Positions 36,303-46,798 of a stretch of 64,000 bases of DNA are shown here, in pieces. This DNA is from Sabethes cyaneus (taxonomy: Eukaryota > Arthropoda > Insecta > Diptera > Culicidae): contig NC_071354.1 of NCBI RefSeq assembly GCF_943734655.1, positions 79,235,822 through 79,299,821 on the forward strand, written 5' to 3'. Under the pieces are notes generated by a model that was not told where the DNA came from, made no database searches, and saw only the letters and a program-made list of their open reading frames with translations. The stretch's first letter is position 1; every line of letters begins with the position of its first letter. A program made the translations under genes and the position numbers.

Positions 36303-39208
36303 GTAAAGATGATAGCCAAACCGGAAGCCATGAGCAAGAGCACTAGTAGTTTTTTCCCTGTTCTTCTTCATTCGTCTTGCGTTTTTTTTAATAACTTTCC
36401 GTTCCACATTTTACCGAATACGTGCTTCAGCAAAGTTATTTTCTCACAGTTTTGTTGAAGTAGCAATTTTGTTCGCTCCACTAGCCAATCAATCCTTTCC
36501 GGCAACTTTGAATTCATAACGATTTTAGCATCATCCATGGTCTCAGACGTAAAAAGCTCCATCAACATCCTACTCAAGAAACTTTGTTTTGATAGGCAGA
36601 CGTTTTAATTTGGACATTTGTTTTATTTTCTATTCCTCTTGAAAGTTGCTCATTTTCCTTCTTCACATACTGATCTAATTCGGCTGCCAAGTTACGAAGC
36701 AGCTTTCAGTGTACCATTCAGCTCGTAGCTTTTCCATCATCATGCTTTAGCATCATATCCGATAAGTGACTATCGTTTCCCTAGAAAAACAATGTTTTCA
36801 ATTGGCTTCTTAAAACCAAAAAAGCTTTTAATATTCAATGTTCCAATTATTTTTCCAAGACCATTGTAATATTTCATTCAAAGACTTGAAAGTCCTCTAG
36901 GTTTGTAAAATGGCAAGCCACCTTTGCTGTGGTCTTTTCCCACATCTTACCAATAATGCTGTATGCTGGTCTGGAGTGACCCAACTGCCAACGAGTCATG
37001 GCCGCCACACTTATTCATTGGTTGTATGTAATCCAATAACAATCGTAGCTAGAAACAAGCACACAGCACGGGTCCCATCGATGGTCACTTCTCAAAAGCA
37101 TTCATCTTCCCTCCCCTTTTCGCCAAGCCGCGCTCTTCAACTGGCTCAAATCCTTTTAGGTACGTGGTAGTGCTCAGCGCAGTAGAAAGTACGGACTTCC
37201 TTCCACGTACCACATCATCTCCACTTCACCGCATGAATCGGTGGCAAACATGAATCGGCCGAGCTGTTCCGATTACACATTCATTCTGCATCATGGCATG
37301 GCTATACCATATAATCATCGTGCTATCATCATCAACATCATTACCATTATATCATAACAGGAGTCATCCCAACGAAAAACAACTCACCTTGTTATTACAC
37401 CGCTCTGCCATTTGAAAGTGTTGATTCTACCCCGCGGAATTATACATCGATGGTTTCATCCCTTTAAACAGCAGTGTTGCTCAAGCTCGTCCAGTTTTCC
37501 ACGAGTGATTTCAAATCGCAAAGCAGTGTAATTAAAGTAGCTTTTGTGCCGGCAAATACATTCAACTATGTTTGTTCCATATGACAACTCTAAGTACTGT
37601 GTCCTGACCGTTCCTTGAAGTACATATTCGCCTTCTGTAAAATCATGTAGCATGCAGCAATGATGTCATTCTTCATCCTCCACCAGCTGGTTCCATGTTC
37701 CAAACTTCATCTTCATCATTATGCAGGCTACCTGTATTCATGCTCAGTGTTGAACTTATAAACAAGCAACAGAAACACAAACACAATGTTGTAGAAATGG
37801 CTTGTTGAGCGTGAAAACAAACAACAACGATTGTGTTCTGCTCGCACATCTCACTCTCCTTCCATCGTTTGACGACTGCATGGTCTGTTTTAATTAAGTT
37901 CCAGTAGCTGGAAAAGAGTTTCATCTAATAAACAGGTTCACTTCGATTTGAGTCCTTTCGAGTTCAGCAACGCGACTAAGTTTAGCTTTTTCAATTTAGA
38001 GTAGAAATACTATGAACTAGTTACTGTTAGAAATGTTACTGAAAATAATTAAAAACTAGTTGTTGTTTTAATTTTTATTTTCTACATCAAAAAATAGCAA
38101 AAACATAAATTTAAATTTTCTTGTTGCATGAGAATAATCAGGAATGCTCACTTAACTCATTAACATAGCAAATGAAACTAGGAAACCATATTTTAGCATC
38201 CCGATTTCTGTCACCTAAAAGGTTACACGTAAAAACAAACAAAGGTTATGTTCGTTTTTCTTGATATGATAACCATATCGTTACATGTGCCTAAAAAACC
38301 AAAAAGATCCAACTCCCGCCGTTGTTGATTAGTCCTACGCCGTCGAACCCTTCTCATTCCGATAGAGCTATCAACTGCAGCAGCCTAAATATCTCACTCG
38401 TTTGGGATACCTATTTACTCTACACACACATGACAACTAGACTATCATCCACAGAGCAAACAACAAGGTTTTGGGCGAAACACGCTCCTCGTATCAGGCA
38501 GCAAAACTTTAAACGGAATGTTCCGCTCGTCTGGGCTGACAATTTATGGCCAAAGTTTCGCCAGCTGGACGAAACTGCGGAAATATACGCAGCGGTAGGG
38601 TAGGGTGCGGTCTAGAGGGTAAGCAAATTTTACCACCACTGACTGGCGGCATAACTTGCTCTCTGCTCCAGTATCGGTTATCCTGTAGGAAGCAACGCTA
38701 CAACGCAACGTAATGGGGGCAGACAGCTGAAACTTTAGAATTTCAAAGTATGATGAAGAAATGAAGAAGCTAAATACTTCTGGTTCGGTTGCCGTTTAAC
38801 ACTGGAAATGGTGGAGCCGTAACGAGATTGTTCGGAACCAATTGTAGTCATCAAAGAAACTTTCATGTCAAGCGAATCGTAAACATTTTCCTCTATTCGA
38901 CGCATTGGAATTGTTCCGGGAAACGGAACAGCTTCGATGATGTCAATCAAACATTGCGATTTGTTCCCCGACCACCGACTGATAGGAATTTAATTAAAAT
39001 GATTCCAACAGATGTTATTCGGATAAATGAAAGGTCGAAAAAGCTAAATTTAGATTTTAGGAAGAAACAAGGCTTTGTTCCAGTATTGCATGAGCACAAT
39101 ATAAGCTGGGATCAATTAGATCAAATGTTCTTTCGATATGTGTTCATATAATATGATATGTCACTTATTGCATAGTGAAGGACTTTACCAAAAATGGCGA
39201 TTTTGTTG
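36303..39208 (+). other. kcc: kcc intron
   Basis: Open frames on the minus strand at 36577-36368 and on the plus strand at 38789-39151 look moderately protein-like but match nothing I recognise. They may be transposon debris. No other structure was seen. Confidence 0.45.
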
Positions 39209-39216
39209 GTTGTGAC

Positions 39217-39383
39217 CAGAGATGCCAGAAGTGAATACAAAAAAGTGAAATGTCTTCGCTTGAAGACATGTAAAGACATGTCTTCACCATGCAATTTAAA
39301 TGGGCGGAAAGCCGAAGGAAGGCAAATGAAGATATTTTTTCTTGATTCGTGAAGACTTTTCAAAAAATCACCTGGCATCCCTG
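39217..39383 (-). mobile_element. hAT-like MITE, copy 2
   Basis: Bounded by CAGAGATGCCAG and CTGGCATCCCTG. It is flanked by a perfect 8-bp direct repeat GTTGTGAC at 39209-39216 and 39384-39391. The interior is the reverse complement of the 27540-27736 copy with a ~30-bp deletion. Two independent copies with 8-bp duplications make hAT the best superfamily assignment. Confidence 0.85.
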
Positions 39384-39718
39384 GTTGTGACTATCTGTGC
39401 TATAATAAAAATCAGTAAGGTTGTGTCCCAGACACGACCGCTAACAAAGTCATTCTTCTAGATTACAGTGTATTTTGCACTCTGGCAAAGGCTTAAACCC
39501 CAAACTCTTTGTTTTGACGCTGTCCAATCCTGTCCGAACATATTCCATTTGCATTGCGTTGTTATTATTAAGTTGTTGTCGTCAAAGCACGAAACAGATC
39601 TAGCCAAATCTACGGTTTTATTCGGAGTACTTCGGATTTGGGAATTTTCTTCGGACCCACGGATCAAGTTCTCGTATCTACAGATTATTATTTACTTTAC
39701 GGAAGAGGTTGAAAATGT

Positions 39719-41035
39719 TTTTCAGTGGCTCTTCATAGCCAAGTAACTGGAATCCTTGCACTATTTGCATTAATTGACTTTATTCTTTTTACGTGATAAT
39801 TAAAACATGTTGAATACTGAAGCTTTCAGAAAATGCTACCAAAATGGGTCCAAAATCGAAGAACTGGCGGCGAAAATATGATGAAAAAATGGCGAATAGA
39901 CTATAAAAAGACGACGAAAATGCGACAGAGATACGACAAATGACGACGAAAAAGTGACAAACAATAAACAACAAAAAAAAACGACAAAGCGACGACAGAA
40001 GGCAATAAACGCAATAGATTACAAAAAACGAAGAAAATTCAACGAAAAGACGATAAACCTGCAACAAAAAAGACGATAAAAACTGCAAAACGCTTCTAAA
40101 AAGTGAAACAAAAGCCGAAACAGAGGGCCAAAAACGACGAACAGACGACGAAAGTATGATGAAAAAATGACGAAAAGACTATAAAAAGACCCGAGATGAT
40201 AAACAGAGAGATGATAAAATGACGGTTAAAAAGTGGCAAAAAAGTAACAAAAAAACGACGGAATAACGACAGAAGGCAATAAAGAGATGACAAAAAACTA
40301 AGAAAATACTACGAAAAGATGCCGAACAAGCAGCAAAACAATAACCGAAAAAAGCGATGAAAAACCGAAAACAAAGTCCAGAAACGACGGACAGACAAAG
40401 AAAATATGATGAAAAGATGGCAAAAAGACCATAAAAGACGACAAAAATACGACAAATGACAAAATAACGGCAAAAAAGTGACAAAAAATAACAACAGAAA
40501 AAACGACGAAACGGTGACAGAAGACAATACAAAGATTACAAAAAAACGAAGAAAATACAACGAAAAGACAACAAGAAGCAACAAAAAAGACGACAAAAAC
40601 AGTAAAAAGTCGCCGACAAAAAGAAAAAACCGAAAACAGAAGTCCAAAAACGACAAACAGACGGCGAGAATAAGTTGAAGAATGGCGAAAGAACTATAAG
40701 AAGACGACAAAAATGATGACAAGGGGGTTGAAGAATGACGGTGAAAATGAGATAAAACGACAACAAAAAATCATGAAACAACAGCAGAAGGCAGTAAAAA
40801 GATTTATTTTATTTATTTACTATTTGATGGGGCTTTCAACCGTTGGTTGGTTCGCCCCAAAATAAAAAGATGACAAAAACTAAGAAAATACGAAAAGATG
40901 CTAAACAAACAACAAAAAGCCGCCGAAAACAGAGATCCAAAAACGATGAACAGACGACAAAAATAAGATGAAAAGATGGCAAAAATACCATAAAAAACGA
41001 CAAGACAAGACAAAATGACGACTGATGTGAAGTGA
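39719..41035. repeat. Degenerate GACAAAA/GACGAAA array with ~270-bp higher-order period, copy 1
   Basis: A left unique segment (39719-39845, with AGCCAAGTAACT and GTGATAATTAAAAC) leads into about 1.2 kb of AC/GA-rich units. A composite motif of TCCAAAAACGACGAACAGAC, then GACGAAAATATGATG, then AAAAGATGGC recurs at about 39850, 40130, 40378, 40643 and 40937. This gives a higher-order unit of roughly 250-295 bp. The long Phe-rich frames on the minus strand arise from the poly-A-rich units. A related left segment and array lie at 46799-47640. Confidence 0.8.
40804..40862 (-). mobile_element. 59-bp LINE 3'-tail insertion with 9-bp target duplication
   Basis: Flanked by TAAAAAGAT at 40795-40803 and again at 40863-40871. 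On the minus strand it reads GGGGCGAACCAACC, GGTTGAAAGCCCC, then an AAAT-rich tail, the look of an extreme 5' truncation at the 3' end of a non-LTR element. A similar motif (AAGGCGAACCAGCC, GGCTGAAAGCCT) occurs at 42545-42580. It interrupts the degenerate array and so is younger. Confidence 0.7.
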
Positions 41036-41089
41036 ATATGCCAGAAAGGCAGAAGTTAAAAATAACTTTCTCTTTTTTTATCGACAGTA

Positions 41090-41985
41090 GAGTAAGGAGG
41101 GGTAAAAGTGCGAGGGGGGTAAAAGTGCGATGGCGGTAAAAGTGCGATTCAATGATTTATCGGTGCAGATTCCGAGTAAATTTTCTACATTGGCATGGAT
41201 AGGTGACTACTTTGACAGCTTGAATATAACATAAACTTTGGTTGCTTACGAAGCATAGTTGCTGAGTTATGTGCAAATGTGGTTTTGATGTAATTTTTCG
41301 TTATACGGCAAATACGATATCAACAGGAGGATACTACTTGTTCAAAATTTGTAGCAGCGTTTTACATCACTCACATATTTGTTTTGAAAATACGGTGGAA
41401 AGAATTTACAAAATATATTTCGCCTTTCCATAATTTAATCAAACCCCATCAAGCGCCTAGCGGGGCAAAAGTGCGATTCATGGATGAGGCAAAAATGTAT
41501 AGCTAATTATATACAGCTTTAGGCACTATATTACCGATAATTGGCCGAAGGAAAACAATGTTTTTCCGGTGATGAAACAAAAAACAAACGTTTGGAAAAG
41601 TTTCGATCTGACGGAGGCTGCAATATACCAGGGCGAAATAGGAAAGGTGCAAATTGAGAATATTCCTTACCGAAACATACCGCAGATTGAAGATAATATG
41701 GTTTTGTTAGCTACTGCTGTGCTAATTTCATGGATTCAAGCTTCGCACTTTTGCTCCGTGGTATTCGCACTTTTGCCCCGCTAGTGCGGTAAAACTGCGA
41801 ATCGGCACTTGATCAGAAGAATGAAGAATTTATTATTTATTTATTAATTTATGATTTATAGTTGAATGAGAAGACATTGAGTCACTGCATCACTATAAAA
41901 TATATTTTGTTGTTGTCCTTCTTCCTTCTGTTGTCACGAAAATTGATGACAATTTCAAACATCGCACTTATGCCCCGCCCTACTC
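41090..41985 (+). mobile_element. ~900-bp inverted-repeat element with subterminal repeats, copy A
   Basis: The left end is GAGTAAGGAGGGGTAAAAGT and the right end the imperfect inverse (ACTTATGCCCCGCCCTACTC), with TA at 41088-41089. The motif GGGG(T/C)AAAAGTGCGA, direct or inverted, recurs near both ends: at about 41099, 41117, 41134, 41462, 41747, 41768 and 41963. Arrays of subterminal motifs are commonly transposase-binding sites. The interior has no transposase-like frame. A second copy lies at 51467-52419. Confidence 0.75.
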
Positions 41986-42084
41986 TGTAGCAGCTGGCTT
42001 ACTTATCTCTTGGGGAGAAGTAAATGTTTAATGCGAAAAATGTAGATTTAGGCAAACTGAAAATTTCCTAATATTAGGCCAAAA

Positions 42085-42176
42085 ATATAGACTTAGCGAA
42101 GGCGAGAATCGAACTCACAGCTCACAGCTCTTCTCACAGCATCTCTAGTCGAGTGTGTTGTTTAACCAATTACACC
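42085..42176 (-). other. tRNA-derived pol III promoter-like segment (SINE or tRNA relic)
   Basis: On the minus strand an A-box-like GTAATTGGTTAAAC is followed about 50-60 bases later by a B-box GAGTTCGATTCTC. Between them GCTGTGAG is duplicated (GCTGTGAGAAGAGCTGTGAG). The cloverleaf cannot be completed, so this is a degraded tRNA or a tRNA-derived SINE head. Confidence 0.45.
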
Positions 42177-42187
42177 TTTAAGCTGAT

Positions 42188-42285
42188 GTTTTTGGAGCGT
42201 CTTAGTAGAATACGAAACCTGGAAATTAAATAAAAAGAAAACTTATCCAATTTAACAGACACTGAGGAAGCCTACATACAGGCGA
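42188..42285. repeat. Dispersed repeat fragment shared with 4388-4465
   Basis: Contains GGAGCGTCTTAGTAGAATAC, CGAAACCTGG and AATAAAAAGAAAACTTATCC as at 4388. It continues here into CAGACACTGAGGAAGCC instead of the ATTCTACTA segment. Confidence 0.6.
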
Positions 42286-44215
42286 ATATAAAACGCATTC
42301 AGCGCATATAGTTTTACTCCTGGTAGTATTCTTTTATCTATCAGCCCATGGACATGACTACTGGACTGCTGACAGTGGCTCAAAAGTTTTAACTAAATCC
42401 AACTCATTTACAATTAAACGCATTCAAGAGTGTGGTGCATGTACAATATTAAGCATTAATTGTAAGAGCATTTTTAAAAGAAATTTTTACTTTCTTTTTT
42501 GAATAATTTACATTTAATGAAAAAGGCTTCCGACACAGCTTCTGAAAGGCGAACCAGCCCAAGGCTGAAAGCCTCTGGAGTAAAACATCTAATCTAATCT
42601 ATACTAACATAACTTCAATAATAATAGTATGCACATTCATGCAAAATAAAAACTAGTTACGCAGTAGTTTAAAAACCCACAAAAAGGGTAAAAACTGTAT
42701 ATTGATTAAACTTAACCTATCAATTATATCACAAGATGAAATCATTCACATTGTACAAATTCCATCCGAAATCATTTCATTCTTACCATGCAATTGCTTT
42801 GAACAACAACCATTCAAATATCATTACTGTAAATGTTCCTGTCCTGTTCGTTGTTCTCAACGTTTTTAGGTTAGAGTGACGCAAAACAGTCATTTTCTTA
42901 GCATTAATTTTTAATAGCTTCACACAATCGTTATTGCAAGATCTTTGTTGGTTGGTTTCGTGTGATGTTTTTCTACATCTTTTCTTTACTGGCTACAATC
43001 TACCAGTCCGGTCCATAGTCGGGACTGTCAAGATGTCATGTCATCCAGCTTCCCAAGTGTTCGTTGTTTTTTTTCTCTGTCTCTCTATTTAATTTCAGCT
43101 CTCTCACTTTCTACACTTCTCAAGTAGCGTCCACTATTCATGTTTTCCTATAATTTGATTACACTTTTATCGCTACTGTTATTCTCCGTCATTTAACTTT
43201 GCCGAGAGGTAGAAAAGAAAAACTTTGTCCTTCCGTGTCGTGCGGGGGCGTTTGAAGAAAATTTTCTTTTCTATTCTTTCCAGTTCAAAGCGATTATCAA
43301 TTCATATTAAAAAGGAATAGACCATTCCTGGCATATAATAACGAAACTTTAGCATAAGAAAAAAAAACCCTCTGTCCCAAAGGCTTCACGAGTACGTGAT
43401 TATTCTCGTCTCCAACACCTATATTGCGAAGTTTGCACTTTTGAAGGCGAGACTAGACACGCCAACTCACCGGATGCTGGAGAGCGGGCTCAACGAAATG
43501 GTGATAGATAATAATTGCCAATAGGCTTTTTGTGTCCCTGCTGTAGCTGCACATGCTGCAGCTGTGGTTATAGCAGTTTTAGAAGCAAAATGTGATTGTT
43601 AACGTGAACCTACCTGCACAGCACGGACGACTATTTTCACACAAGAACACGTGTAGGCTTGTGTTGGCCTCCGCCAAAACCGCAGGCAGTAATTGAAAAT
43701 AACTAAATTGCGTGATAAACAGGATTATCCGATCAGAAAACTGGTCACCTGTATTAGGAAAAGGAGCATATTTGCTGGGCAAGAGTCCCGTGCAACTGAG
43801 AATATTTCGCAAACCTGAGCTATGATGAACTAGCTTTTTGTTACCTTTGTTATTTTATTTATTTGTTCAAATCTGCTCAAATTAGCGCCAAATTCAGCTT
43901 TTTCGGGGAATGTTTAAAATAAACCTCTCAAATAAGAACTTCTAACATTAGCAATTGGGGAAAATTATGTTCAATCATCGCACGGAATTGTGATTATTTT
44001 ATTCTCATCACGTTAATGTTGATCGAACGACACTCCGCATCCGGTGACGCTCGCAGCCTCAAAAATACCATTTAAATCCATTCAACAGATCAATCAAAAA
44101 TAATCGTACCGCTAACAACCGAGTGTACTTATTTGCTGGTTCGACAAAATGCTAATACCTATTGTGTTTCTTCTTCTCTACTTGCACAACATTCATGTCG
44201 CAATGAATATAAAAG
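42286..44215 (+). other. kcc: kcc intron
   Basis: Holds the LINE-tail-like motif at 42545-42600 (followed by TAATCTAATCTA) and otherwise no recognised feature. It ends in TTTCTTCTTCTCTACTTGC and AAAAG before 44216. Confidence 0.6.
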
Positions 44216-44344
44216 GTACAAGCAATCGTCGACCATCATCATCACATCGAAAGCAACGCCAAGACGGCATCCAAGGTTCGGTTCGCTGATCCGGACGAGA
44301 ACAAGGACATCTTCAACGACGAAGAGCGCGAGGAAAAGAATGAG
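44216..44344 (+). CDS. kcc: KCC exon M (variable acidic tail)
   Basis: Encodes residues 709-751: VQAIVDHHHHIESNAKTASK, VRFADPDENKDIFNDEEREE, KNE. VQxIVDHHxxxxxKTASKVRFA matches the dipteran KCC tail between the two phosphosite regions. The rest is acidic and low-complexity as in other insects. The acceptor is AATATAAAAG and the donor GTAATT, with phase 0 on both sides. Confidence 0.92.
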
Positions 44345-44521
44345 GTAATTGCTTTTTAACTCATCAGCTGCTTTGCATTGCGACCTTGGAAAGAAGCTTA
44401 ATTTTTATCTAACATTTTTTGCTAATAATTTCCCGTCTCGTTATCCCAACTTATTTCCATCTCTGTATCTGCTTTTGACACCCCGCGGCCCCTCCATCTA
44501 CTATCATGCTTCCGAGACTAG

Positions 44522-44709
44522 ACTGAAACCGAAAAGGATAAGGACACCAAGGAGAGTGAAAACGATAAAGAGTCGGCCAATGAGAACTCTTCCGAGCAGA
44601 AGGAAACGACACCGCAGCTTGGTAACAACGTAGCCTCTCCCGGCAAAGACGGCAAGAAAAATGCTGGAGAAGATACACCCAAATCACCCAGTAAAGCTAA
44701 TTTCAAACC
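44522..44709 (+). CDS. kcc: KCC exon N (low-complexity Lys/Glu/Asp tail)
   Basis: Encodes residues 752-814: a highly charged, Glu/Lys/Ser/Asn-rich stretch (TETEKDKDTKESENDKESAN onward), ending SPSKANFKP. It is poorly conserved, as expected of this linker. Frame, boundaries and the Pro codon split with the next exon all agree. The acceptor TTCCGAGACTAG has a poor pyrimidine tract, the weakest acceptor in the gene. The donor is GTAAGT. Confidence 0.85.
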
Positions 44710-44866
44710 GTAAGTTCAACGAGTGATGGACCAAGGATGTTATAAGCGTCTATCATTGATAAAAAATCTCCAAAAATTACGAATAATACAACCATTTTTT
44801 TCTCTTTCTTCCTCGCAACTGTTATCACTGCGATCTTTACGACCAAAACCACCGTTATCATCACAG

Positions 44867-45006
44867 CGATGAAGGTAACGTGAGACGAATGCACACGGCT
44901 GTGAAGCTCAACGAGGTTATAGTCAACAAATCGCACGAGGCTCAGCTGGTCATACTGAACCTGCCCGGCCCACCGAAGGAGACCCGCATCGAGCGGGAAA
45001 GCAATT
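44867..45006 (+). CDS. kcc: KCC exon O (second regulatory phosphosite)
   Basis: Encodes residues 814-861: DEGNVRRMHTAVKLNEVIVN, KSHEAQLVILNLPGPPKETR, IERESN. RRMHTAVKLNEVIV is nearly invariant and contains the threonine equivalent to vertebrate KCC3 Thr1048, the second WNK/SPAK site. The acceptor is TTATCATCACAG. The donor is a weak GTATCC at 45007. Reading through it would add an unrelated 37-residue tail ending at 45119. The T left at the end joins AC of the last exon to give the expected Tyr. Confidence 0.93.
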
Positions 45007-45671
45007 GTATCCTTTTGCAACGTTCGAAATGTGACTCCCGTTTAACCCTGCAGCTGCCAGTGCATCACTTAACCCCGAGGGGGCAGCAGTCTCGTTCTCT
45101 TGCCGCTTTGTCGGGCTAATCTGGCAAGTCTTGCAACAAAGGTGGTGCTGCTGGCGGTTTAACCTCATTTTACAACTACATTATCGTAAACCTCGCCTTT
45201 TACCTGAAGCCGGTAGCATTTATCAACGTTTTGTTGTGAAACATTTTTTATTCCACATTCCATTAAATCGTGGGAATATTTTGAACATATTAACAAGTTC
45301 CAACATGGTTGCACACTTCGGAAACGTGATTTTTCGGCAATTTTGTTTTATTCAAGTTTTAGAGACCAACCGGTCCTGCTTCAAACCGAGACATAGTTAA
45401 ATGTTACAAAAAGAAAAATTTTGCTTCACAAAACAAGATTGAATCTACGCATGGTGAAATAACTCTAGGGTTGGTTGAAATTTTTGCTGTGTCGCAAACA
45501 TTTGGTTTATAGACCCAAAGTTGACGTAATTAGTACGGTCAACGCACGGTCTTCTAGAAATGAGTTGACAATTTACCGTCAAAATTTTATTTTATTTGAT
45601 GTGGCTTGAATGTGCTAATGTTATAATTTCTTATATTTATTATATTTTGCAAATTTTGTTCAAATATTATG
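45007..45671 (+). other. kcc: Start of the last kcc intron (9.2 kb)
   Basis: No gene recognised. The intron donor is a non-consensus GTATCC. Confidence 0.6.
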
Positions 45672-45673
45672 TA

Positions 45674-46592
45674 ACGGGTGACAACTAAAATTTTGGAATT
45701 TTTTGAGGCCCCTATACTCCACAACAAACGAGCTCAGAGAGAAATGAGAGTATGTATGTGTTAGCTCTCTCTCGCCTCTTTTTGTCAATATTTTTGCTTT
45801 TGTTTATGCATGCCTTGTTTTGCTTAAAATGACGTCAAAACAAGAACCATTTCGAGAGCACGTTGTACAGTTCTACGAACTGCCACAGAAATCTCGACAA
45901 AAAGTATACGGTACAACATTTAAAAAGCGAATATGTTGCGGCTTCGACTGTTTACCATATCCTAAGATGCCCAACAACTTTTCGCAAGCAAGGTAGTGAA
46001 AGACCAGCCAAAATTATGGACGCAGAAGGACATCGTTCTCTTTCTCGTTTCTACAACAATGAGCCCTCTGGTTTTGTTATCAATTAAGATGCAGCAATGT
46101 TTGAACGAATGTTTGCAGAAAATTTTGATCCCGTTTCTACAAAAACATCATGCAGATGGACAATCCGTTTTGTTTTGGCCGGATAGAGCATCATCGCATT
46201 ACGCCAAAAAAACACAATCGTTCCTGAATACCCATTCGATCCCATTTTTACCCAAAAACCACGACCCGTAAAATCTGTCTCAGTGCGCCCAATCGAACTT
46301 CGGGATTTTGCGTTCCTTGGTGTGCAAAAATAACTGGAGAACCACGAATTGCAAAAAGTTGATTGGTAGAAACAAGAGATGCATTCGCAAAGTTGACATG
46401 ACGGCCGTACAACGCTCCTGTTTCGACATCAAACGAAAGCTTCGCCGAACAGCCGATTACGGACCGTTTTCAAATGTACACTATTTTTTTCAACAATGGA
46501 TAATGTATCTTTAATTTCGGTAGATTAGATCTTCTCCATGTATCTTTGTCTTTTTTTGAGAAAAAAATTCCAAAATTTTAGTTGTCACCCGT
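45674..46592 (+). mobile_element. 919-bp Tc1/mariner-type element, deleted, TA target site
   Basis: Ends ACGGGTGACAACTAAAATTT and its inverse AAATTTTAGTTGTCACCCGT, flanked by TA at 45672-45673 and 46593-46594. A start at 45829 gives MTSKQEPFREHVVQFYELPQ, then frameshifts. At 46096-46270 a frame contains VLFWPDRASSHYAKKTQSFL, which carries the second catalytic Asp motif of mariner transposases, and FLPKNHDP. The region with the first catalytic Asp is missing, so the copy is an internally deleted relic. Confidence 0.85.
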
Positions 46593-46798
46593 TATTTTTA
46601 TTTAAGGCTTAACGAGCTGACTGAGTTATACTAAGAAACTGCATTAACATTCACACTACCAGCAATATTTGTCATGTTGAAATTAGGAAAAAAGGCTAAC
46701 TATAATCGTAACTATTTCTTCGCGTATTTTTGACAATTCCTGATACGATGTCGGTAGTGCGATAGAACTTCAAAATTCTATACCATCATCAAGCGAAT

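Noticed and set aside
36368..36577. 69-codon minus-strand frame with ERIDWLVERTKLLLQQN
   Set aside because: Possibly transposon or host debris. No domain is recognised and flanking frames are closed.
38789..39151. 120-codon plus-strand frame
   Set aside because: It looks mildly protein-like but I recognise no family, and no splice or repeat context supports it. A database search would decide.
39789..40781. Phe/Leu-rich minus-strand frames resembling membrane proteins
   Set aside because: They arise from the A-rich degenerate GACAAAA array read in reverse. Several overlapping frames look alike, as expected of repeats.
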